64,000 nucleotides of DNA, from contig CAYSCH010000004.1 in NCBI GenBank assembly GCA_964429355.1, forward strand, positions 12,710 through 76,709, given 5' to 3'. The position numbers and the translations under genes were made by a program. Below, piece by piece: positions 58,943-64,000 of this stretch. This DNA is from JAAYAY01 sp964429355 (GTDB taxonomy: Bacteria > Planctomycetota > Planctomycetia > Pirellulales > Thermoguttaceae). Numbering within the stretch: the stretch's first letter is position 1; the number at the start of each line of letters is the position of its first letter. Below the pieces are notes generated by a model. That model saw only the letters and a program-made list of their open reading frames with translations, was not told the origin of the DNA and made no database searches.

Positions 58943-59125
58943 TTACTCTTTCGCGTTGTTTCGCCGATCCGTTGTCACAAACCCGGGAACGTTCTCGTAC
59001 TTGTAGAAGCGTTCAAGCCCTCGCTTGTCCGCTTCCGCTTCCTGTTTCGTGCCGTACGGGCCGCAATTACCTACCTCCGGGACGCCCGTTATCTCCCATT
59101 TGCCGTCAATCAGTTCCACTTCCAT
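58943..59125 (-). CDS. Small hypothetical protein
   Basis: 60 residues from the ATG at 59125 (frame opens at GTG 59140). MEVELIDGKWEITGVPEVGN is beta-rich. Its last codons (AACAACGCGAAAGAGTAAG) form part of the start-associated sequence of the SprT-like gene. Confidence 0.55.
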   Translation of the reverse strand: MEVELIDGKWEITGVPEVGNCGPYGTKQEAEADKRGLERFYKYENVPGFVTTDRRNNAKE

Positions 59126-59145
59126 TGCCGTTGATACCACCTCGC

Positions 59146-59430
59146 TTACCTTTTCGCGTTGTCGAACAGTGCCATTAAGCTTGCGTGCGCTACCTTAATG
59201 CGCTCAAGCGTGGTTTGCCAACCGTTGTCGCGTATCTCCATCATTAACGCGCGCCCGTGGTAACCGTAATTGCATACAAGTTCTTCAGTTGGGAACAGGA
59301 TGTAGTTGCAGTTGACTTTGCCATAGAATCGCACCCCATTAACCGTGCTACGCAAGTCGCACTTTTCGAGGAAACGCTCCCAAGTTCCATGATCCTCATG
59401 CGGCATGCTTCCGCCGATTGCTCGTATCAT
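59146..59430 (-). CDS. Small hypothetical protein
   Basis: 94 residues, MIRAIGGSMPHEDHGTWERF, ends LFDNAKR. RBS-like AAGGTAGGTAGG upstream. Its 3' end AACGCGAAAAGGTAAGCG overlaps the start sequence of the next gene. Confidence 0.6.
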   Translation of the reverse strand: MIRAIGGSMPHEDHGTWERFLEKCDLRSTVNGVRFYGKVNCNYILFPTEELVCNYGYHGRALMMEIRDNGWQTTLERIKVAHASLMALFDNAKR

Positions 59431-59458
59431 CGCCTACCTACCTTGTTGCGTTGCTATG

Positions 59459-59519
59459 AAGAGAAAAGACAGCCCCGCGAACCCCGTGGGGTGCGAGGGG
59501 CAATCCATGCCCTGAAGAC
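59459..59519. repeat. Intergenic hairpin unit R1
   Basis: GAAGAGAAAAGACA tract, then nested stem GCCCC/GGGGC (59472-59476 with 59497-59501) around ACCCC-GT-GGGGT, then CAATCCATGCCC. Lies between 59520 and 59430 genes. Confidence 0.7.
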
Positions 59520-59990
59520 CTATGTTGCATTGCACGCGTGATAGTGCGCCTCGTGCGCCGCTTTCCCTTCGGCGATAGCTTGCCGATATGCTGCTTGCCA
59601 GCGCTGATTTCTGAAGTAGTTTGCATGTTCCGATTCAGGAAGCCATTCGGGTGGAGTTTCAAGGTCTGGGCAAGCAGAACTCGCCAACCAAGCAGCAAGG
59701 CGCGCATAGGCTTTCTCTCTTGGTTCAAGCGAGCCCATTGAAACTCCGCACTTCGGGATTGTGTCGCCCACTCTGTCGGGTCCAGCTATTGCTGAACACC
59801 ACCCGTAAGGTTCCCTCCACCCGATAACCATCCAATCTTCGTGCCGAATGACGATAGGCTTGTAACTTCCTGTCAGCGCTTTCTCTGCCTTGTCCATGCA
59901 AGCTTTCTTCGCAACCGTCTTCGTGCGCCCCTCTGCTTGGATATCGCCGAACGAGAATGACGGAATTGCCTTGAACAGCCTATGCGCCAT
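59520..59990 (-). CDS. Hypothetical phage protein
   Basis: 156 residues from the ATG at 59990 (GAGGTGCAC right before). MAHRLFKAIPSFSFGDIQAE; has IVIRHEDWMVIGWREPYGWC. No family recognised. Confidence 0.6.
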   Translation of the reverse strand: MAHRLFKAIPSFSFGDIQAEGRTKTVAKKACMDKAEKALTGSYKPIVIRHEDWMVIGWREPYGWCSAIAGPDRVGDTIPKCGVSMGSLEPREKAYARLAAWLASSACPDLETPPEWLPESEHANYFRNQRWQAAYRQAIAEGKAAHEAHYHACNAT

Positions 59991-60002
59991 AGTGCACCTC
60001 AT

Positions 60003-60066
60003 GAGAAGAGAGAAGGAAAGGAAGAGGCCCGTTACCCCGTGGGGACAAGGGGGCTATCCCTGCCCA
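60003..60066. repeat. Intergenic hairpin unit R2
   Basis: Purine tract GAGAAGAGAGAAGGAAAGGA, then GCCC…GGGC (60027-60030, 60051-60054) around CCCC-GT-GGGG, then CTATCCCTGCCC. Confidence 0.7.
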
Positions 60067-60072
60067 ATGACC

Positions 60073-60525
60073 CTATGCGAAGTGCGAAGACCTAACTCCG
60101 CTATCCTCCCCTTGGAACTTCGCATTCCAAAGCGCGATGAACGAAAACGGAGGGTTGGATAACTCGACATATCCAAGCGATTCAATGTCGAATGGTTCAC
60201 TTGCATTACCAAGACGCGTAATTCCCTCTTCGTTCTCTGTTCCAAGGGTTGGATAATCATCCGACGGAAGACCCTTGCCCCCTGGGGTATTGCTTTCCTC
60301 TTCGATCAGATAGCGGTCAAGCTTGTCGTTGTCGACAGCAATATCAAGCGCATCCTGCAGGTTGGATGCAAACACAAGCGCGACAGGGAATCCGTGGTCA
60401 TGTAATAACCACGGATGAACATCGTAGGGATTGTATTTCCCAGCGGGAATGAAATCGTCTTGGTTGACAATGTCGGAATCAGAGAACGTCAGTTCGAAGT
60501 TTTGAACCCTGATAGTCGTTGTCAT
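60073..60525 (-). CDS. Hypothetical phage protein
   Basis: 150 residues, MTTTIRVQNFELTFSDSDIV, acidic. The start has GAGGTAAGCACCA just upstream, one of the repeated start-associated sequences. Function unknown. Confidence 0.65.
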   Translation of the reverse strand: MTTTIRVQNFELTFSDSDIVNQDDFIPAGKYNPYDVHPWLLHDHGFPVALVFASNLQDALDIAVDNDKLDRYLIEEESNTPGGKGLPSDDYPTLGTENEEGITRLGNASEPFDIESLGYVELSNPPFSFIALWNAKFQGEDSGVRSSHFA

Positions 60526-60575
60526 TGGTGCTTACCTCATTGCGTTGTTGATACGAAAGACACGGAACGGCAAGT

Positions 60576-60818
60576 TCACTCCCACTTGTGGTATTCGTGT
60601 TTCAATCCAAGCTTCCTTGCTACGTGCCGCAAGAGCGAACCGCAGAAGCCGCGCTTGAGCGCCGTTTCGATCGGCGCGCCATCTGCAAGCGCCTGTTCGA
60701 CGTTATCGATTGCCGCGCAGTAATGGCCCAGCGCGTAACGGTTGTAGCTTGCTTTTTTGCTCTGTCGACGATCGTATTCCGTTACAATGGTCAATAGCTT
60801 GACGTGGTACTCGCTCAT
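60576..60818 (-). CDS. Hypothetical phage protein
   Basis: 80 residues, MSEYHVKLLTIVTEYDRRQS, helical and charged; contains ALGHYCAAIDNVEQALADG. AGGAG site before ATG. Similar small proteins are common in phage early operons; role unknown. Confidence 0.65.
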   Translation of the reverse strand: MSEYHVKLLTIVTEYDRRQSKKASYNRYALGHYCAAIDNVEQALADGAPIETALKRGFCGSLLRHVARKLGLKHEYHKWE

Positions 60819-60830
60819 TGTCTGGACTCC

Positions 60831-60896
60831 TGAGAACAGAGAAGAGAGAAGAGAGAACCCTTCGAGCCCAACGGGGCACGAAGGGCAATCCCTGCC
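60831..60896. repeat. Intergenic hairpin unit R3
   Basis: Purine tract GAGAACAGAGAAGAGAGAAG, then CCCTTCG (60858-60864) pairs with CGAAGGG (60879-60885) around GCCC-AACG-GGGC, then CAATCCCTGCCC. Stem bases differ from R1/R2, yet pairing is kept. Confidence 0.75.
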
Positions 60897-61073
60897 CTAG
60901 TTGTGATACGACTTCTGGCATGACTTGCAGCAACATTGCTGGTTGCTGTCTTTCGGTTTGAATTCCCTTCCACACCACTTGCATTCTCTGCGCTTGCGCT
61001 TCCATGAATCTGGGCAACCATGTTCGTGACAGAGAACCCCGTTGACCCGAATCGCTTCGCATGACTTGCACAT
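60897..61073 (-). CDS. Small zinc-finger protein (58 aa)
   Basis: 58 residues, MCKSCEAIRVNGVLCHEHGC, with pairs CxxC (CKSC), CKWCGREF and CCCKSCQKS. Two probable zinc ribbons. The ATG at 61073 has GAGGGAG upstream. It is shorter than usual annotation cut-offs and lies between R3 and the next gene. Confidence 0.65.
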   Translation of the reverse strand: MCKSCEAIRVNGVLCHEHGCPDSWKRKRRECKWCGREFKPKDSNQQCCCKSCQKSYHN

Positions 61074-61095
61074 GACTGAACTCCCTCGTTAGTGT

Positions 61096-61503
61096 CTATC
61101 GCTGTTCCCTGTTTCTGTCGTCAAAGTCCTTCTCTGCTTTCGAGTAGTCACCCGCGAAATAGTGCCCCCAATAGGCTTCCCCGCTATTCGGGTCAACAAC
61201 CCAAGTAACGTATTCAACCGACTCCTTTCGGTGTTTCCACGAACAGAGAACCGTCCATTCCCTAGACAATCGCGAATGACGGGAAAGGATCTGCGCGCCG
61301 TTGGGCAAGTGGGTTGCTGTTCGGATATCGAATTGGTGAGTCTGCTTGTGACGCTCCGCATGGCATTCGGAACATTCTTCCGCATGCTGCGCAACAAGCG
61401 CTGTCGGCGATTCATCGCGCAGGTTCTTCCCGAATATGGTCCCGCAAGGGCAGTAGTATTCCCCGTTGTGCCAACCGACAGGGCGCTTTGTTGTGCGGTT
61501 CAT
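61096..61503 (-). CDS. Hypothetical protein with Cys/His cluster
   Basis: 135 residues from the ATG at 61503. YYCPCGTIFGKNL and HAEECSECHAERH suggest zinc binding. AGGAATCCAAGCA precedes the start. The reading frame begins upstream at 61623 but without conservation. Confidence 0.65.
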   Translation of the reverse strand: MNRTTKRPVGWHNGEYYCPCGTIFGKNLRDESPTALVAQHAEECSECHAERHKQTHQFDIRTATHLPNGAQILSRHSRLSREWTVLCSWKHRKESVEYVTWVVDPNSGEAYWGHYFAGDYSKAEKDFDDRNREQR

Positions 61504-61516
61504 TGCTTGGATTCCT

Positions 61517-61537
61517 GAGAAGAGGGAAGGAAGAGGG
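61517..61537. repeat. Purine tract R4 (hairpin not obvious)
   Basis: GAGAAGAGGGAAGGAAGAGG tract in the same position relative to the following start as in the other units, but the hairpin part is replaced by the end of the neighbouring gene. Confidence 0.5.
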
Positions 61538-61538
61538 A

Positions 61539-61712
61539 TCAGAACGAGACACGGGCTACGCTTGCCCCGCTGGCCAGCGTAATAGAAACGGGGTGTTGCC
61601 CTAGGCGAACGAACATATCCCACAATTCGCCGATTGTGCGCGGGATTCGAAGGACAAGTTCCTTTTCGACGTGGTTACCACACTCAATAACGATAGCGCT
61701 AGCGGTTTGCAT
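61539..61712 (-). CDS. Small hypothetical protein
   Basis: 57 residues from the ATG at 61712 (GAGGTGCACC just upstream). MQTASAIVIECGNHVEKELV; beta-rich. Unknown. Confidence 0.6.
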   Translation of the reverse strand: MQTASAIVIECGNHVEKELVLRIPRTIGELWDMFVRLGQHPVSITLASGASVARVSF

Positions 61713-61726
61713 GGTGCACCTCGAAT

Positions 61727-61796
61727 GAGAAGGAAGAGAGAAGGAAGAGGCCCGTACGCTTCCCAAGGGGGAGCGCAGGGGGCTATCCCTGCCCTG
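61727..61796. repeat. Intergenic hairpin unit R5
   Basis: Purine tract GAGAAGGAAGAGAGAAGGAA, then CGCTTCCC (61757-61764) pairs with GGGGAGCG (61768-61775; one G-U) and GCCC with GGGC outside, then CTATCCCTGCCC. Confidence 0.75.
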
Positions 61797-61800
61797 CGGT

Positions 61801-62208
61801 TCAGAATTGCTCTGTTTGAATCAAACCCTCCTTGACGTTCAATGCGTGAACGAATGCTTCAATGTCGATCTGCTTTGACGATTCACACATGACCACGCGA
61901 GCATTCGCCGATCTTCCTTCGAGGTTCTCGCTGTCGACGTATTCGATCGCCTCTTCCTTAACGACGTGAGATTCATAGTCACCGAATTCAATGCGCCATG
62001 GTTCGCTCTTGCTGTCGCGCACAAGGAGAAGGAAGTATTTGCGCATCGGTTGGATTCTGATCTTGTCAAGTCCAGATGGCCCGATTGTGTTTCGAGCCCA
62101 CCGGAGTGTGTCTTTCCCTTGCATCCACTCTTCCTTGAGTTGCGCCTTCCATGTTCGGCCATGGGTGTTAGCGTAGGCCTGAAGTTCTGATTGCTGTTCG
62201 GTAGTCAT
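61801..62208 (-). CDS. First gene of the minus-strand operon, unknown
   Basis: 135 residues from the ATG at 62208 (GAGGTG upstream; a GTG at 62214 adds two residues). MTTEQQSELQAYANTHGRTW, then a helix-rich middle and IDIEAFVHALNVKEGL. Opposed to the RHH gene across a 160-bp control region. Could be an early regulator; not recognised. Confidence 0.65.
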   Translation of the reverse strand: MTTEQQSELQAYANTHGRTWKAQLKEEWMQGKDTLRWARNTIGPSGLDKIRIQPMRKYFLLLVRDSKSEPWRIEFGDYESHVVKEEAIEYVDSENLEGRSANARVVMCESSKQIDIEAFVHALNVKEGLIQTEQF

Positions 62209-62258
62209 GTTCACACCTCGTTAGTTGTTGGTAGGTTGTTCCATCTATAAAAAACATA

Positions 62259-62319
62259 GAGCGAAACATAAGACGAAGCAAGGAGCGAAACATAGGGCTA
62301 AGAAAAAGGCTAAGAAAAA
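62259..62319. repeat. Direct repeats in the divergent control region
   Basis: GAGCGAAACATA occurs at 62259-62270 and 62283-62294 (24-bp period), followed by tandem GGCTAAGAAAAA at 62296-62307 and 62308-62319. They lie between the divergent operons and may be binding sites for a replication or regulatory protein. Confidence 0.55.
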
Positions 62320-62367
62320 ACTTCTGCCTATGCTTGTTGTGCGGTTTCTACGTGCTATGGTTGTCAC

Positions 62368-62589
62368 ATGGGACGAAGGAAGAAGAAACCCGAAGAGAAG
62401 CAGAGCAAGGCTTTGAGAGTCTGGCTGACGCCCGACGAATACGCTCGGGTTGCTGGCCATTGCGACAAACTGGGGTGCGAAATGTCGGCATGGGCGCGGG
62501 ATATCCTCCTGCGGATGGCCGTAGACAGGGAAGAAGGAGGGCAGGATACCCCGTCAAAAAAGTCGGTCCGCCTAGACCGCATTTCTTAG
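62368..62589 (+). CDS. RHH-like (MobC/Arc-type) small DNA-binding protein
   Basis: 73 residues. Lys-rich start (MGRRKKKPEEKQSKA) then RVWLTPDEYARVAGHCDKLG and SAWARDILLRMA, which fits ribbon-helix-helix proteins such as MobC/relaxosome accessory factors or Arc-type repressors. Position next to palindromes suggests an autoregulator. RHH is inferred by pattern only. Confidence 0.6.
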   Translation: MGRRKKKPEEKQSKALRVWLTPDEYARVAGHCDKLGCEMSAWARDILLRMAVDREEGGQDTPSKKSVRLDRIS

Positions 62590-62604
62590 ACGAAGGGTTT
62601 GGCT

Positions 62605-62874
62605 GTGAATAAGGCCTTAGCGATAGCGGCAATGGTTTGCGCATCCGCGCTCACATTCGGATCGTTCATTTGGCCTACGCCGTACAGGTACATTGACAAC
62701 GATGGACGTGTCTTCAGGATTACCAGGTTCACTGGGTATGTCGTCTACTGTCCCTCGCAAGGTCGTATGGCAGAGAGTGGACGCATTCTGTCGGACGTTC
62801 CCGATGGTATCGACCCTGATATCTTAGATTCGGCGAACGAGGCGTTGAAGGATTCGGGTGGAGGGGGGCGCTAA
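62605..62874 (+). CDS. Small membrane protein
   Basis: 89 residues from the GTG at 62605 (AAGGG at seven bases). MNKALAIAAMVCASALTFGS is a signal-anchor, then FRITRFTGYVVYCPSQGRM. Unknown; sits in front of the palindromes. Confidence 0.6.
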   Translation: MNKALAIAAMVCASALTFGSFIWPTPYRYIDNDGRVFRITRFTGYVVYCPSQGRMAESGRILSDVPDGIDPDILDSANEALKDSGGGGR

Positions 62875-62902
62875 TTCAGGAAGTCACACCGAACGTTTCG
62901 CG

Positions 62903-62921
62903 GTTGACAATGATTGTCAAC
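62903..62921. promoter_or_regulatory. 19-bp palindromic operator candidate
   Basis: GTTGACAAT-G-ATTGTCAAC is a perfect inverted repeat with 9-bp arms. Its TTGACA half also resembles a -35 box in both directions. Typical of a repressor dimer site in phage switch regions. Confidence 0.65.
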
Positions 62922-62979
62922 TAGCATGGTGTGCAATAGGCTGATCGGTGTGCTATCGGCATGTGAATCCCCGCAAACC

Positions 62980-62998
62980 ATGCAATAAGATATTGCAT
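62980..62998. promoter_or_regulatory. Second 19-bp palindrome
   Basis: ATGCAATA-AGA-TATTGCAT, perfect 8-bp arms, different sequence from the previous site and 77 bp away (start to start). A second DNA-binding protein, or a different site class, may use it. Confidence 0.6.
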
Positions 62999-63292
62999 AG
63001 CAAGCACTTACAGCGCAGAGGGTAGAGGGTACTTGACCCGTACCCCATACCAAGCAGAGGGATGAACGGCGCTGTCAGGGGGCCCCATTGACCAGAATCT
63101 TGCCCGTCCCCCCGGTTGGCTTGCCCATCGCCGGATACAGTTAGCCCCGGCCTCTCCACGGGACAAATCGCCCGAATACTCCAGGGGCCCCACGAGCCAC
63201 GAGAACGGACTCCCGAGACCTGGCTCGACCTTCGTGCCGGCCATAGATCAGATGGCCCAAAACGCCGATAATGGGCCTGACGTGGTTCCTAC

Positions 63293-63629
63293 GTGTCATC
63301 AAGTGTCATAGCCATTTTTGACACTTGCGGAGCGGAAAAAAGCGGGGAGGTTGTAATAGTAAGTCTATATATAATAATGACTTACATATATTCAATACCA
63401 CACCTTCTTCCCTCATGTGTCACTGTCAAGCACCCACCCTTTTCCGTAAAACCCCCTAACCCTGGTGCCATTCCACCCAGTGGAGCGTCATTTCCGGTTT
63501 CCCTAAAGGGGGTTTGTGGACATCGTGACACATTGCTTGTTTCTGTCTCGTAAGTGCTTTTGAATCAATCGCTTACGTAACACAGCATGTGTCAAAAAGA
63601 GGCGTTGACGGCGGCGTGACGGCTGACAC
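63293..63629. other. GTGTCA-rich, AT-rich gene-free block (candidate origin/operator array)
   Basis: Seven GTGTCA sites (either strand) at 63293, 63303, 63319, 63417, 63526, 63589 and 63624, mostly AAGTGTCA or ATGTGTCA. Between them is an AT-rich stretch with inverted repeat GTAAGTC/GACTTAC (63359-63385) and, later, CGTAAG/CTTACG (63549-63577). A perfect AAGTGTCA/TGACACTT pair lies at 63301-63326. This combination fits a replication origin with iterons or a multi-site operator. Confidence 0.5.
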
Positions 63630-64000
63630 TTGCTGGCTTGAGACTACATACTCTGGGTTGCGTGACGCCCTCCAGTAGTTGTATCGCCATAGTTTTGGGC
63701 CCTCTCCTGGTGACTCTGGATAATCTGACGCCGGACGCTGGGCCGTAGTGTCCACGCCTCGTACGGCTGGCGTCGAGCCAGGGCCACGAGACCTTCCAAT
63801 ATGGCCGGCTAAACCGTGCGATGGCGACCCCGGTGCGTGGCGTCGGCACATACCACCTTTGGAATAGCATCCCTATTTCTGGGGTCCATGCGACACGGCC
63901 GGATTCTCGGCGGAAGGCTGACTCGTGCGTGATGAATCCACCTTTAGTACTCCACAATAGCTACTACGTGTATTTGTATCAGGTTTTCGGTTGTGAAGGT
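63630..64000. other. Unassigned right edge of window
   Basis: No supportable gene or RNA is seen. The frames on the minus strand (for example 63592-63957) have Arg/Ser-rich shadow composition. Confidence 0.4.

Noticed and set aside
41640..62300. CRISPR array in the element
   Set aside because: No regularly spaced identical repeats with unique spacers are present; the hairpin units are irregularly spaced and differ in sequence, and the Cas4-like nuclease belongs to a phage recombination module.
62980..63000. A possible copy of the tRNA-Ser 3' end (attR) in the right part
   Set aside because: The GTTCGAGCCCCGTGCCCTCC end of the tRNA is not repeated anywhere to the right in the window.
63592..63957. 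121-codon minus-strand frame at the right edge
   Set aside because: Arg/Ser/Pro-rich, unlike the neighbouring phage proteins, no start signal.

Overview
The window looks like a scaffold from a planctomycete (Planctomycetota, probably Pirellulales-like), most likely a metagenome-assembled genome. Evidence: a DUF1559 protein, a YHS-type protein fused to a thioredoxin domain, Tat-signal Gfo/Idh/MocA oxidoreductases, an eight-Asp-box sialidase, short ECF sigma genes with secreted partners, and two 10-N scaffold gaps. The window has two parts with different character: host chromosome (1 to about 40,290) and an integrated phage-like element (about 40,290 to the right edge).

Host part. After the tail of an ABC-transporter ATPase come a secreted sialidase and a patch of about 93-bp hairpin repeats around an IS200/RAYT-like transposase and a sialidase 3' remnant (2.4-3.4 kb). 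Next is a minus-strand ECF sigma operon with a one-TM protein and two secreted proteins (3.5-8.0 kb). An SDR, a dicarboxylate symporter, a TlpA-like lipoprotein and EttA follow. The Mn/Fe locus (13.8-19.3 kb) has an MntR-like repressor divergent from a four-gene ABC transporter in which both permeases carry a C-terminal DtxR/MntR-like regulator, and an MntR-box palindrome sits in the shared promoter. Then come a protein kinase, a 2-hydroxyacid dehydrogenase, and a DoxX-like plus two Gfo/Idh genes (possible CTG start). The chemotaxis block (27.6-34.3 kb) holds cheY, cheD, cheC, cheA and cheR on the minus strand and a second cheY on the plus strand; CheA has two HPt domains. A 119-120 bp, hairpin-forming element occurs twice, beside the TlpA-like gene and just upstream of the second cheY. 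STN, HEAT/TPR and thioredoxin-YHS proteins, rho and tRNA-Ser(GGA) close the host part.

Element. A tyrosine integrase starts 130 bp after tRNA-Ser(GGA), so this tRNA is the likely attachment locus; the other end is outside the window. The left arm carries three unknown genes (two membrane-anchored), an HNH protein and small ORFs. From about 46 to 62.2 kb a long minus-strand operon encodes phage DNA and nucleotide metabolism: HAD 5'-nucleotidase-like, dATP/dGTP diphosphohydrolase-like, metallophosphoesterase, RusA, prim-pol/DUF3987, DEAD/DEAH helicase, Cas4-like nuclease, endonuclease VII, DUF669, a Sak4-like ATPase, HTH proteins, SprT-like and a series of small unknown genes. Small genes at 58.3-62.2 kb are separated by repeated start-associated sequences and by hairpin-plus-purine-tract units whose stems differ in sequence but keep their pairing. 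At 62.2-63.7 kb there is a divergent control region: 12-bp direct repeats, an RHH-like gene, a small membrane protein, two perfect 19-bp palindromes, and a gene-free stretch with seven GTGTCA sites around an AT-rich core, a candidate origin or operator array. No capsid, tail, terminase or lysis genes are visible, so virion genes would have to lie to the right, or the element is not a complete phage.
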